A DNA stretch of 64,000 nt from Cydia pomonella (GCF_033807575.1 NC_084707.1:14432550-14496549), one strand, 5' to 3'; shown: positions 34,405 through 47,500, numbered from the stretch's first letter. Program-made: numbers and translations. Notes: generated from the letters alone by a model not told the origin.

Positions 34405-34990
34405 GGTAAAATTCAAAATTCAAAATTCAAAAATTTATTCTGCAAGTAGGCCTCAAGGGCTCTTTTACAAGTCAATACAACATTTATAGTAACATCATAT
34501 AGTGACATGAAAAATACATAACAACATTTATAAATACAACAGCCAATACCTGGGTAAACATTACATAATAATAATCTTAAAATAAATAATTAATACAATA
34601 CAATAGAGATGTATAGTCTCTATAGTTAAAAACACATTAAATCTGGAGATGTAAAAGGTCCCCAATGTCAGAGTACTAATACTAATAAAATTTGGAGGTG
34701 TAAAGTCTCTCCAAGTGTCAAAATAAAATTTATACTAAATAAATAAACCGCGTCTGGACTGTTAAACTAGCAGTCTCATAAACTAATGCTACATTCTGTA
34801 CATAACTAGTATGTACCAAGTCAAGTATATTATACAATATGACAGAGACGTATAGTCTCCACGGTAAATACATTAAGTTTGGAGATGTATAAGGTCCCCA
34901 CGGTCTGAGAAAAATAATAATACACAATAATAAGGTTTGGAGGTGTAAAGGTTCTCCAAATGTCAAAGAATAAAAAAAATAAAAAATTGT
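34405..34990 (-). mobile_element. 3' end remnant of a non-LTR element with a heptamer tail and internal duplication
   Basis: On the minus strand a 3' UTR-like sequence ends in repeats of TTTTGAA (plus strand AAAATTCAAAATTCAAAATT from 34410). Upstream, GAGATGTATAGTCTCTATAG near 34607 and GAGACGTATAGTCTCCACGG near 34844 begin two direct units about 237 bp long. No coding part is preserved. Confidence 0.5.
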
Positions 34991-36224
34991 ATGTCAGATA
35001 TTCGTTCTGCTAATCTGTACAATGATAAGAATACTCTTCACGACGCGACTATCCACATAAGAGTAGTCTTTAAGTAAGATCGAGTGGCTGTACGTTATTC
35101 CTGATAATATTTTTAGCCATCATCGTTTCCCAACATCGAAACCAAACAACGATCAATTAATGAAGCAATACATCTCCGTCATTCGCGGCGCGGCGCGTCT
35201 CGGTACGCCATCAATACCGTGTCATGTCCGTGATGGTAAGAGGCCTCGCTCCACAGGTACAACACACTGGTCTATTATACCCTCGACCGCTCGCACGACC
35301 GCGTGTCTTCGAAATGTATGTTAACATTTCTAGATTGTTAATTTTTTGTAAACAAAACTTTATGCTTTATGCTCTTTATTTTTGAGGAAGGGATAAAATC
35401 AATACCAGGAACATATGGCTCCATTTCAGTTGCTACGGTCAATTGAGTCGCTCGTTGAATTTAGGAAATGAATTCGGCTCGGTATTGCACCGACCCCTTC
35501 ATCGGTACCTATGAAAATCCGGTCTATAGTATTATCAATGAACGAGAACCACTCACGCATCTACATAAACTGAGTTTTATACCTGGTTACCAATTTCAGA
35601 GTTTCTTTCCCCAGGCTGAATTATATTGTGGTAATCTATAGGAGCTCGTCAGCAAATTCTCGACGCACGGCGAGCCTACCGCGCTACCGTGTGCAATTTA
35701 TGCATGCACTTCATTCCGCATTGTTCGGTTTCGCAATAGCCGTGCTCGAGAGCCCTCCTCAACCACGATTGACATTCACAGCCGGTGCCAGACGGCTCAG
35801 AAACTTCCCCCTACCATGTAGATTGTAAAGCAAAATATCTAAAGTTAGCAAGAGTTCTTGGGAACTAGACGGGATTGTTTTATCGGTGGTAAAGTTTAAG
35901 TAGACTGTTATAATGTGTATGTTCTATGCTTACGATATGATAATCCACTCCAATTGTGTAAGTATTTAATTTAGCCACGGAATGCTATCCCTGAATGATG
36001 TTGATGGTCCTCATGACAGTTAATTTTTGTATGGATCACATTAATAAATGAAATATTTATAAATGTAATATTTAAGTAATAAAGATGCGGTAAAAACATA
36101 GTTCTTCAATTATTATTTTTATTAGCCCAATCAAAAGAGACTTGAAGGAACCGTCATAGGTGTCGAATGATGGTCATTCAACGCGAGGCGAGAGGTATAA
36201 TATTTATACGACAGCTTTGAAGTC

Positions 36225-36445
36225 AAATAAATATTATACGGACATTTTTACACAAATTGATGAAGTCCCACGGTAAGCTCAAGAAGCCTTGTGTTGTGGG
36301 TACTCGGACAGCGATATATAATAATATAAATACCGAAATACATATAAAACGCTCATGACTCAGGAACAGATATATGTGCTCATCACACAAACAAATGTCT
36401 TTATCGGGATTCGAACCCAGGACCATCGGCTTCATTTGAAGTGCC
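36225..36445 (-). mobile_element. SINE-B copy, diverged
   Basis: On the minus strand it has a B-box-like GGTTCGAATCC, then the body to CTTACCGTGGGACTTCATCA and AATTTGTGTAA, matching the younger copies at 44766 and 58088 with many changes. The tRNA head is incomplete. Confidence 0.75.
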
Positions 36446-39400
36446 ATTAATAATGGCATTCCGATTCGACTATCGCGATAAATTTCATGCGATAACTATA
36501 TGTTTTTATATATATATATTTTTTTTTATATCTCCTGATAACCGTAGCTTTCCATCAGTAATCCGTTAAAATATCGAATACTCACTAAAGTGTAGCGCCA
36601 ATTAGGGAACTATTTAACAGTTCATCTAGAAATTTAAATTGTAGTAACTAACACTAAAAGCTCAAGCTTCAAGTTTTAATAATTTGAACTGTTCTACATA
36701 GAAAACGTATAGCTATTTATTATACATCGCTGCATTACTTTGCTATAATAGAAACACGCTTAAAGTTTACTGGCGCAGAGGGCTAAAGCCTGTTACATAT
36801 TTGATAGGATATTGTTTGTAGTAAAGGTTCACTTTGAACTTTGTGCACTACGAGAGTGGCAAGATGCGCTATAATTTTAACCGGCGTTTGCTGTACATTT
36901 CTATGACGACAGAGATTAATGAAGTAGTTTCCTAACTTACTGTGTAGTTATATATTTTCGTAAGAACAAAAGACCACGACTGTTCATAAGTGACAGACGA
37001 GACAGAGACTTACAAAAGCAATCAAAATTAAAATGAAAGTGACCATCATGAGCAGATTATTTTTGCTTATCGTACGAACTTAGTACTACCGTATCACCGT
37101 ACTTTTGTGAACGAGCACTATCTCTTCTCACCTTAAGTCGAAAATTGTAATGCTAATTTGAATGCACCCTTAGGTCATAGATTAGCGCTAAACCTAATTC
37201 ATATAATTGAAATTTAAATGACATTAAACTAAGCGTTATTTGTTGATTATGCATTGCGCTTACAAATAAAGTGTCCCTTGTTTTCTTCATAATATCTAAC
37301 GTTAAAAGTCGATTTCCATGGAGGAGTTATCAATGTAGGATTTTCCTTCGAAGTTTGTTATGCCAAAGTTCGGATTATCAAGCATGTAGCGGATTATCCT
37401 ACGCTACTTGTAGTTCAGAATCAACGGCTATTGCGGTACACAACAAGATACATACCGTAAGTGCCGGGTCACAAAGGCCACAAGTTCGTATTCCAAACTG
37501 AATTACAACTAAATATAGTCTGTACAAGTTTCTAATTATAGTCGGAGGTGGCACGTGATGCATTGCTTACAGCTGCCATATTTCAACGGCTTACATTTAA
37601 ATAACACATTTCTATTGGTTTCTGTGCTCTATGACTATAACTAGTTTAGTATTATTGATTTTAACGTTGCCCGCGAGTTGTAGATGATATCTATGTACGT
37701 AATTTTCAGATTAAGTTAGTTTTTGTTGTTTGTGAAATCAGTAGCGATGTTCTATTGAAATTGTTACTGTAAAACTAATTATCTACTATAAATTAGTTTA
37801 CTATACAATTATGATAGGATCTTTGTCTATTGGAACTTCCAGGAAATGCACACCACGGTTGCTAAATACTGTTCCTGTTGTGTAGTAGCTTCGTTTGATT
37901 AATTTAGTAGTAAGATACAAGGGGAACACAATAGCGCATACTTTATTAAGATTTACTGCACCTCTGGGCCAAAGGTGCATTATCAGCGGGGTTGTCATTC
38001 CCGACGCGGACCTAAGCCAAACCAGTAAGCGTGATCTTATTAAGTATTATACATTCATACTGACTGTGAAGTCGCAGATATCCTGGTCGTGTTGAGTAAG
38101 AAGCTCATCTGTGCTCGCTAAGCGATGGGGACAGGTCAGGCTTCCTACTGGCCCCTGGGAAATATACCGAGGGCCATAACGTGGTTGTGGCCCTCGCCAC
38201 GCGGCCAGTGACCAAGTAATTAATGTTCTCCGGCCCCTACAAATGCTAAGCATGATCGTCGAATTTGGCGAAGTACACCTGAGTTTTCCAAAAAACATAA
38301 TTGAAATCATGCGGCACATTATAGCAGAAGTATAATAAATACGTAATAATTACGTAATACGTTACAATAGCGAGCAAATCAGTAAGAATTGTAACTTTGC
38401 GGTAGTAAACTGGTCCATTTGTACATGCACACAGTACATTTTATCATTTACCTAAACTCTTTCTATTTAACCTATTACTTAAGTTGTTTCAAGAACTTTA
38501 TAAACGTGTGATAGTCAAGTCATAGGATCTTTTTACGCGAGGGTGCTTCTCATTCGAAATACATTAAATTTTTCAGATTACGAGAGACATTAAATAATGA
38601 CTTCTATCCTGTTCTAATAGAACTTGCACTTTAATAAACCTCATTAAATTTCTTACTACAAAAAGGATAATAGTTGTAAACGACGAGGAATTTATGCACC
38701 AGGATGTCCAACAATTATCTATGTAATTGTAATGTTCGCCATTATTATTGCTTATAATAATACAAACGACCCATGAGGTTTTGGACTAGCGACTAGCTAA
38801 AATATTTGAATTTTGAGTAAAATAAATGCATTTCGTCATTTAACGACCACTACTAATAATTACGATTCACTAAACTTTGTAGTATCTTCTCTATGCTTAT
38901 AATACTTTAACTATTGACTTATTACAATATTACTATCGCCAAAAATTGGCCTAAAAACTATATCGCATGTTTACAATTTTAGCCTGTAAAGGAGCGCTCG
39001 TTTACGGCGTTGCTATCAAAAATTCTCGCCATTTCCTACCATGAATCATGTGTATAATAATTACTTACTCTTCCTACTCATTCATCTATCAACTCGGACT
39101 TTATACTTACGTTTCAAAATCAAAAGGGCACAAGATGTTGTGAAGCGAGAGTACCCGCGATCTTTCTATTCTTTAATGTTGAAGTTTTACGTTGTATGTG
39201 ATCTGGAATAAAGAACGTATCTGCCATCAAAATATAAATATACATAAGATCTTTTACAACTGCAATAAACTACGGTTGTTTAATTTTTGCCGGGCATTGC
39301 GTGCTTTGATTAATCGTTTAGGAAAAGAGTCCGCAAAAGCTGTTATTTAGGTATTTGGGATTTGTGGCCGTTTAATTGAAGCAATTATTCTTGCATTAAG

Positions 39401-39761
39401 GTGTGTAGTTATTGCGCGTGAAACAGACAATTATAGACTTTATCGCAAAAGTGAAAAGAGTTTTCATGATATAGCATTATAATTCGAATGCGTTAAGTGC
39501 CTGATTGTGGGAACTTGCATACTGATCTTCGAATTATCGCCGACCTCTTAGTTTAAATCCCGCAAGCATAAGCAGATACGTTCCTATCGTTATGTTTACT
39601 AGGGTTTTTACAGCTCTATTATAGCCTGTTCCTTATTAACCGTAGCCATTGTAACGCAAAATCGGAGAAGGGATTAGTAATTATCCTGTAAATTGATGAA
39701 TACTTAATGCGGGGATTGTATCTTATTTAAATGTGTTTGCTGTGTATGTTATTCAGTCAAA

Positions 39762-39885
39762 TCCGTACTAATATTATTAATGCGATAGTACTCGTAACCC
39801 TGTCCATCACTATACCGATTTAGATAAAATTTGGTATGGAGATATTTTGAGTCCCGGATGATCCAGGACGTCGCGGGCAGATGCA
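39762..39885 (+). repeat. Interspersed repeat fragment
   Basis: ACCGATTTAGATAAAATTTG, GTATGGAGATATTTTGAGTC and CCCGG form a block I recognise from a common lepidopteran non-autonomous repeat. Only this segment is preserved. Confidence 0.45.
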
Positions 39886-41264
39886 AGTTATCGAATCTCT
39901 TAAAGACGAAGACGACAAGCTCCGGTTTGCAGGTGACGTTACGTTCTGGCGTTTAATACCTACTAACGGACTTAACTGATGGTGATGTCGTGCATCGACT
40001 ATTTGTCCGATTCGTGCTCGGCCATTATTAATATTTTTATACTCTCACACCTTGAGTGATAATATTCACATGCTTATTTCACGCTTCCACGTTACAAAGA
40101 ACTTTGAGCTCTAACAGCCCTTCCGCATGGTTGTGTTTAGTTGCATACTATAATAAAATACGAGCTTGTAAAAGTTGTATGCCTATATAGGTACGATTGC
40201 GAAAGCATTCTCTAACAATTTTGGTCAACGCTTTTAATGGTAAAAGCTATGCTATGTAGTTGATGTTTTTGTCTTGCGGTTGATGTGCATACAAAAAAAG
40301 TTATTTGAACTTGTTTTTAGACTAGCAGAATATAAATGTAATTATGTAATGTAATTTGATTTATCGACGTTCAAGTACGTTTTAATGGATATAACGATTG
40401 GATTATGAATCGTCTTTTCACTAAACAAATTACTTAAATCACTAGCGTAGACCCCAGGGGTCGTGACACCCACTGGCATTTGATGTGGCTTTAAAATATT
40501 TACATTATGATCATGCAGTATTTTTCTACGTTTCATAAAATTAAGCTTTTTTACTTAAAAGCAACATATCTTTTGATTAATACGTTAGTAGTTTGTAACT
40601 GACAAAAATCAAACCTGTGCAATTCGGATGCAACCTTTTCAGTTACTCGTTTCATTCTCACAAAAAACACATGTATCATTGGACATAACAATGGAAAGGA
40701 ATATAAAAAAAATACAATGAAGACTTCGTCTTCTCACTCTTCCCCTTCAATCTCAGATTTATAGCATTTCTTCGTAACTACACTCGAGCTGGTAAGTCAT
40801 TCAATTTACAGCGTCGCGAATTGTTTGCAGCAACTGAAGTCCCCTGAACCGAACAATACTATAGTTTGAAATGGGCAAGCAGCCTAATGAAATTACCTGC
40901 AAGTCCTGCAACAATGAGCTCCGTGGTTGTATTTTGTGGAATAGCGGCTATGTTCGCTAAGTTACTTAGAAGGGCGCAAATGTACTACGTTAGTTATATA
41001 CGTAGGTCGTTTTGAAATGTTAACAGTGTGCCGCAGCTGCCCCACTTACGAACCGACGCGGACGGAAGTCCGGCCAGTTAATGTCATCGATCGCGTTTAA
41101 TTAAACATAAAAGTTGTGTTAGGCAAATAAACCGTTTATTTTGATATTTAAATTAAAGGAGACATTATTTTGTTTTCTAAATTGCTTGGGGTGTTTGGAA
41201 TAAGTCCAGAGGAGTCCTTCAAGCTAAAAAAGAACCTTTTCAAAAATAATTTAGAAATTTAAAC

Positions 41265-41342
41265 GTCCATAATCCAGGAACAAAATTTGTTTAACGGCTG
41301 GAATATTTAATATATCCGTCACAGAACAAATGTCCTTACCGG
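41265..41342 (-). mobile_element. SINE-B remnant
   Basis: CATAATCCAGGAACAAAATT and AGAACAAATGTCCTTACCGG correspond to the central part of SINE-B read antisense (compare CATGACTCAGGAACAGATAT and AACAAATGTCTTTATCGG in the copy at 36225). It is very diverged and truncated at the MITE that follows. Confidence 0.4.
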
Positions 41343-41346
41343 CTTG

Positions 41347-41573
41347 TACAGTCAGCATCAATAGTAGTATCGGATGTAACAACGCGCCAAAAATATCTGA
41401 CATCTCAGATAACTTTTCCAAATATAGATAAATTTCTAAAATTCGCGTTCAAAACTATATCTTTTACGGTCTTATTTGTTCTATATTAAATACATCACTT
41501 TTTGTTAAGCCGTTACAGAATGGTAGATACTTATGAAGCGTTATTTGATCCGCTACTTTTGATGCTGACTGTA
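41347..41573. mobile_element. MITE with TACAGTCAGCATCAA termini
   Basis: The left end TACAGTCAGCATCAATAGTA and right end TACTTTTGATGCTGACTGTA are inverted. It is 227 bp and non-coding. It sits exactly at the point where the adjoining SINE-A loses its tRNA head. Confidence 0.75.
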
Positions 41574-41824
41574 CCAATTAGTTTTTCGGTACTTATGTAC
41601 GAAATATCATTTGATATTTACCAGTCGCTTTTCGGTGAAGGAATACATCGAGAGGAAACTGGACTAATCCCAACAAGGCCTAGTTTCACCCTCTGGGTTG
41701 GAAGGTCAGATGGCAGTCGCTTTCGTAAAGAGTAGTGCCTACGCCAAATCTAGGGATTAGTTGTCAAGCGGACCCCAGGCTCCCATGAGCCGTGGCAATA
41801 TGCCGGGACGACGCTAGGAAGAAT
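41574..41824 (+). mobile_element. SINE-A copy lacking the tRNA head
   Basis: From CCAATTAGTTTTTCGGTACT to ATGCCGGGACGACGCTAGGA it aligns with the full-length copy at 1436-1759 with few differences. The promoter half is absent; the MITE at 41347 directly abuts. The open frame at 41502-41735 is repeat-derived. Confidence 0.8.
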
Positions 41825-44763
41825 AGCTTTGCAGTTAGAGGCTAATACACGAACCAAGTAGAACTAAACTAGGTAAGTATATGTTTAGCCTAGTGTGTGA
41901 GTTGTGGGTCATATTCTCATGATGCTGAGCAATACTTGCTATTTGCTGTCACTTTGTCTAGTTGAGTGCATCATCATGCTTTGTTTTTTAACGTAATGGT
42001 AAGACCTGCATTTTCTCATTCATTAATGTAAATGTTCGTGAGTCAACTTTAAAGTATAAAAATGCAGTTTATAGTTAAAGCTTAAATTAAAATATTGCCT
42101 TAAACTAACACGATACTCTGATTACAAATGCTGATACTATCAAACAACATCTGAAGGGTAGGTGAAAAACAATTAAAAAAGAGGTTGACGGAGTTGCCAT
42201 ATAGAAATATACATGGCTCTATTGACACTGTTTTCTTTTCAGTACTCAACCATTTATTAAAAACACAATTAGAATCATTCATTTCTTTTTTAACTAGAGC
42301 ATTGTTACGTTAGGAAACATTAGGGATCAGAGATGCACGATTGTTTGTGGCATAACTAACCGTCCGAGAGATACCTCCGCCACAATCCTAGCCTCAGGCG
42401 AAATTGCACTTCATTTGCGTGCACCGCTTCCGCGCCACTGCAATGTTCTCACGACCTCTTGTGCTCTCCGGTCCGGTCCGGTGCAGCATCTCCCGACATT
42501 CTCGCGGTGATAGATAGATCTTTATCGAACCTCCTAATAATGCGTCGACACATGCGCCATCGTGAGATATTATTTAGTTTTACGCCTTATAATTATACTC
42601 ATGTACGTTTCGAAATTGCTCCCCACAACGAGCCACTTTTGACAAGTCATCGTTCTCTCACGAGATGAAATGTAAGTGGGGTCATTTATGAGTGTTGTTT
42701 CTATAAGGAACGGAGGCAGTATGGGACCGGCACAAAAATACGAGACCGCGCATAGAAACGTGTTTAATCGGCGATGCTGGCTATGCCGCGGGCCTATCCA
42801 TTCGAACGGGACGGAGATATCACACGTGCACATAATAGTAGACGCTTACGATGCAGCTTTTGATATCGTAATTAAGCCCAGAATGACCGGCGGGCGGCGC
42901 GATGAATACAAAATGTTTATTTTATAAGTAGGCATAACTTAAAATTTTAATAACTCCGCCTGAATGGTTATTAAATCAACGGCCGACGTATCTGAGGAAT
43001 TAGCCTCGACACATCGTAAAGTAAATCTTGAATAAAGCTTACGGATATCTTACGCGGCTTACTAACAGCTCAATTTATACGTTTTATCTATACTAAGTAG
43101 ATACGATAAGGCTTATCGAATGAGGTACTTATGTAGATATTAGATGGGTAATGTTATTGAGAAGAAGCCGCGTAGGTGATGTAATTAAGAGGTCTTTATA
43201 TATTACGTTGATACGGGACCCAATAAGACACGTAGCTGTTTATCGTCGAGCCAATACTATTTAATTGATATATACGCTGTGCCTTAGGAGCAGATAACAA
43301 GAGAAATAAAGTAAGATATTGAGCGGGTCGTGTTCCTAACGGATAAGAAATGAGCTTCGCGCGAGACGTCTAACGTTAATAGCAAAGATTTGAATCTTAT
43401 TACATAAAATCCTATTTCGTTCAGAAAATACTTTGGCTTCTCGGCAATGCTAATCCGATATTAATATCATAGATCTTAGAATTACTAGACTGATCTAGTT
43501 ATTTTATTTAACAAGGCCACCAGACAGATTTTTAGACGTTAAAGAAGTCAATGATCGTCACAGTTCGGTGTTGTTCATCAAAAATAACTTCGCACAGTGG
43601 GGAAAGGCGGATGCACGTGCGCGACAACCCGCGCTCTGTGCTGTTTTTATTGCACCCGTTTGCTTCTGCTTGCCTTTTTAAACTCATATGTGCATCTTAC
43701 TATGTATTTTGTTCTCGCCCGCACATTTTTGCTGGAAAAAAGACGAGTATTAGAGCGCTTTTGTTTTTAAGATGGGAGATAACTACCATGATTGTTTTGA
43801 GGACCATTCAGTGCGATAGGCATCTTTCTTTACGTGCACTCGTGTTCCTTTTGTAAGACGTTCTTTTACGTGTTAAGGAAATATAAGTACCCATAACTCA
43901 AAGTGATCTTGAATCTGTGAATCTTTCTCAAAATTTTGACTAATATTAATAACACACGGCGTCAACCAGTTATTGGTCTTGCAGTTTGTGGAAACCATAA
44001 CAAACGATAAAATTGACCAAAAAATTAGTACACATTCTAACATAGTCGGAACTCCCCTTTGTTAGAACGCGAGCATAACGGATATCTGTTGTTCTTTTCC
44101 GAGCTCTCCCTTTTAGAGCTTTGTCGAAACATTTACGCCCCACATTGAACGAGAGATTCCAAACAATGCGCGTACGCATGTGCGCGGCGCGGAACACGTG
44201 CGCCGGGTCGGGTCAGAGTAAACAAACTACGATTTTTTAATACACCGCAAGGGAAGAAGTTGAGAACTTGCAATCATTAATTGGGTTAAAGAGGGTGGGG
44301 CGTAACATGCCTTACGATAAAAGGAGAGGAGACGAAGAAAATACTGTTTTTGCATCAAGGGGATATTGAGGCACAACAGCTTGAGGATGTCTGAGCTAGA
44401 TTAATCCTATTTCGTCGTTCTCACTTCTATCTCATATATCGTCATGTTTATGTGACCTTTAATCTCAAACTCAACAATATCACCTAAATAGTAAGAAGTA
44501 CTCCTGTTACGTATTCATAGAGTTGATCTTTCTCGTTTATTTTTCGTTGTAGACGACCAGCACGGCGCGGCGGCCGTGTAGTGGGCGTGAGGCGGAATTG
44601 GACATGAATAAATTGAATTGTGTGATTATGATTGCCTCCTCATAGAAACACGCATTACACACTTGTCCATTATTGATTATGAAATTGGAATTTTAGATAT
44701 CTCCAGCCTTTGCCGTTGTGCCAGCGCCAGTTTACTTTACTTTAGTTTAGTTTAGTTGGTGTT

Positions 44764-45020
44764 AGACGACCGGTTTGGCCTAGTGGGTAGTGACCCTGCC
44801 TACGAAGCTGATGGTCCCGGGTTCAAATCCTGGTAAGGGCATGTATTCGTGTGATGAGCATGGATATTTGTTCCTGAGTCATGGGTGTTTTCTATGTATT
44901 TAAGTATTTATAAATATTTATATATTATATATATCGTTGTCTAAGTACCCTCAACACAAGCCTTATTGAGCTTACTGTGGGACTTAGTCAATTTGTGTAA
45001 TAATGTCCTATAATATTTAT
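44764..45020 (+). mobile_element. SINE-B, young copy
   Basis: A tRNA-derived head with TGGCCTAGTGG and GGTTCAAATCC, then a TA-rich body and a short ATTT tail. Over about 250 bp it differs from the copy at 58088 at about one position inside the body (CGTGTG versus TGTGTG), apart from tail length. No clear target-site duplication was seen. Confidence 0.9.
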
Positions 45021-45753
45021 TTATTATTTACAGTCAGCACTGTCAGCAGCAGACCCGAAGATAACAAACAACGTTTAAGATGATCTGCAGTTTAGATTTT
45101 TTATCACAATAGAAAATTCATTTTAAACATGCGGCTTATGAATTGAATTTTTCACATTCGAGCCTACCATTGCCATATGCCATTTAATGCCTGGCTTAAA
45201 AAAAAAACAGTGTTTCTCTAACGAACAGCTGTCTATATTATTTCTGATAATGGGAGAAGGGCGACCATACCTTTACCCCTTTAACCTATTAGCTTGTTTT
45301 TCGAGTTAACGCGAAAGATGTATGTAAATTCGTATTTGTCATTCTGTACAACGGGAAACGTTGCATAAACATTAAACACGCGCGACAGTACCAAGAGAGC
45401 AGACGTAAAGAGAAGTTATTGAATTATGTCGGGACGGGTTGTACATATAATGAAGAGGTACAGCGTCGCGTCAAGGTACAAAAGAGGCGGTGCTAAAAGC
45501 CGAGGCGACATTGCACGGGGTCAGGCATCGATCGGCTCGGGGCGGGGCTGGTTCCACATTTGGCCAGATTTTTCGACCCAAATCATAGTTTTTACCCACG
45601 TTTTTTAATTGTTGGATTCGACGACACCGTTTTAGATTAATTGTTGTTAACAGTTATTTTTATGAATTTATGGCGCTTGTTAATCCTTCAATTTGAATAA
45701 ATCGTCTTGACACTGAATGATCCCTCGATCGTTAAGTTAAAAATATTGTACAT

Positions 45754-46154
45754 TTACATTAATCCTATTTTGGCATTATTCAGCATATGTAGCTTTTGTT
45801 CCAGAAATTTAGTTAAATTTTCAACATTCTGCGTTTTTTTTGTTAGATACTTGTTGGTACTGTGAAGGTTGGAAAGTCTCGAGATAGATAACTGGCAACG
45901 ATTATTTGAATTCAGAACTATCGCCCTGCTGAAGGAATAAAGATCTGCAAGTGATTTCATTCTAAAAGGAGCAGGCATCTGAGTTCCTCGAGAGTTGTAT
46001 TGTGTTGTTTGAAGAAAAAAATATACCATATCATCAGAATCTACCTGGAGCGTTTACATTCCCCACCTCAGTTAGACCGTATCTCTTTTACAGTACTTAC
46101 CTGTTTTCGTTTGGTAATTTGTATATAAGAATAGAGAATACAAGTGAATGTTGA
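45754..46154 (-). CDS. Possible two-exon coding unit of unknown identity (internal to C-terminal part)
   Basis: I do not recognise this protein. Exon B (45754-46044) encodes 96 residues ending in a stop. It begins after a CTCCAG acceptor and reads VDSDDMVYFF, later APFRMKSLADLYSFSRAI and KTQNVENLTKFLEQKLHML, with a natural residue mix and a predicted helical C-terminus. Upstream, a GTAAGT donor (46095-46100 on this strand) ends a short open frame (46101-46154) that joins in phase to give ...KRKQ|VDSDD. The intron would be only 56 bp. No start codon is visible. It lies antisense in the cadherin intron. It may be a diverged retrocopy, a small gene, or chance. Confidence 0.3.
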
Positions 46155-46237
46155 TTAATTTTAACATCATTCCAACATTATCTCGTTCGGTCTTATACAT
46201 ATTGTATTGGTGTGAGAGAGATGTGATGCGATTGATA

Positions 46238-46400
46238 TAAAATAAATAAATAAATAAATATATCTTTATTTCAGACCCAGAAGTCCATATATGGCTAGTA
46301 AAATTAACTTAAAACCTATATTATTCACAAAGGTTATGCTATGCCAATCAGACCTACTTGACATAGGTCAAAGTACATCCATTTAAAAATATTCATCATC
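46238..46400 (-). mobile_element. 3' UTR remnant of a non-LTR element with an AAAT tail
   Basis: Read on the minus strand, sequence ending CTTCTGGGTCTGAAATAAAG runs into a tail of repeated TATTTAT. This arrangement is usual at the 3' end of non-LTR retrotransposons. A similar end (CCTGAAATAAATGTTATTTT, minus strand) occurs near 48300. No coding part is preserved. Confidence 0.4.
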
Positions 46401-46784
46401 AAATTCATCCATTTGGAAATTAAGATCCATTTGTAAAGTTCGGATTACAGTTACAGATATTCAAGTTCCGCAGAGTTAAAAAAATACTTTTCGGAAATTT
46501 CAGGAAAATTTTACATTCAATAAAGGAAACTTTTATTATGGAAATAGAAAATTTCGATAGGTAAACAAAAATGTGTGAAGTTTTCGAAATGTTTCCATGT
46601 GGAAATTTTGTAATTTTGTGTCGGCACATCAGTGGGCGTCCTGGTTTCCAAACTAGTGTTTACAGACGCCAGAACAGAATCGAATTAATTACCATGACGT
46701 TATCCTCGGGTAGGTAAAACATCCATTGGCCTAACAATTCAAACGAGCTCCTCTTTATTATACATCAACATGATTTGCTACTCT

Positions 46785-47103
46785 GGGGGCCTACCGCGAA
46801 AACCGAAATTCGCAAATTGCGGGATCTTTAAAGACGTAATTAATGGGGTTGGCAACTGTCAAAGGTTTGCATAGATGGCGCCATCATAGCTTGCCCCTGT
46901 CTCTAGTTTTGTTCTATGAGATTTGGCTTAAAGTACTGGAATCCAGGTCACAAAATTCCAAAAAAAACAACAAGAATTTGACACAATTCTAGGGATTGAC
47001 AGGGCAAGCTATGATGGCGCCATCTGTTTAATACTTCGACCGGCCAACCCCATTAGAGTGACAGAGAAAAATTACGAACTTCGATTTTCGCGGTTATAGC
47101 CCT
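46785..47103. mobile_element. MITE of the GGGGGCCTACCGCGAAAA family, copy 2, split by an insertion
   Basis: The left part GGGGGCCTACCGCGAAAACC with TTCGCAAATTGCGGGATC ends near 46840. The right part (GTGACAGAGAAAAATTACGA, TTCGCGGTTATAGCC) resumes at about 47056. The sequence between is a different inverted-repeat element. Copy 1 is at 17516. Confidence 0.8.
46841..47055. mobile_element. Nested MITE with TAATGGGGTTGGC termini
   Basis: The left end TAATGGGGTTGGCAACTGTC and right end GGCCAACCCCATTA are inverted. GATGGCGCCATCATAGCTTG on the left pairs with AAGCTATGATGGCGCCATC on the right. It is 215 bp and inserted in the MITE at 46785-47103. Confidence 0.85.
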
Positions 47104-47179
47104 GAAGTCTAAAGTAGGTATGTTTCGATCGATCCACCCTTTTATTTGAGTTTTCCTTTCTTGAAAAATCGTTGAATAC

Positions 47180-47500
47180 TATTGAAAAATTAGTTTTTTG
47201 ACAAAAATTTCATTCTTGTCATACTTTTCTTCTAGAGACAATTCTAACAATCTCAAACACAATTGGGTTACGCTGTCTTATCTCTGAGTTCCCAAGGCCA
47301 CCTCCTGTCTCCATCATAAGATCAGCTCGATGGTACCATTATATTGTATTGTCATCCAATTACATACATACGCATACAAATTTTCAGCTTCATCGGAAAC
47401 CGGGAAGTTGGTCAAATTTAACTTGCAAGATTTGACCCGTACAAACATAGTTACATACATACCTTGCAAGTTAAATAAAAGCTTGTAATTACTCCGAATT
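47180..47500. repeat. Interspersed repeat C, second copy
   Basis: It matches the copy near 3430-3720 in order (GACAAAAATTTCATTCTTGT, GAGACAATTCTAACAATCTC, CACCTCCTGTCTCCATCATA) and ends CTTGCAAGTTAAATAAAAGC, the end expected for the family. Confidence 0.55.

Noticed and set aside
38047..38319. A 90-residue minus-strand frame
   Set aside because: It is a slightly GC-richer stretch, but no motif or splice context was found. A transposon origin is possible but cannot be supported.
42459..42927. Two consecutive plus-strand frames with a CXXC motif
   Set aside because: A single CWLCRG word without a partner, no start context and no splice sites; chance is more likely.
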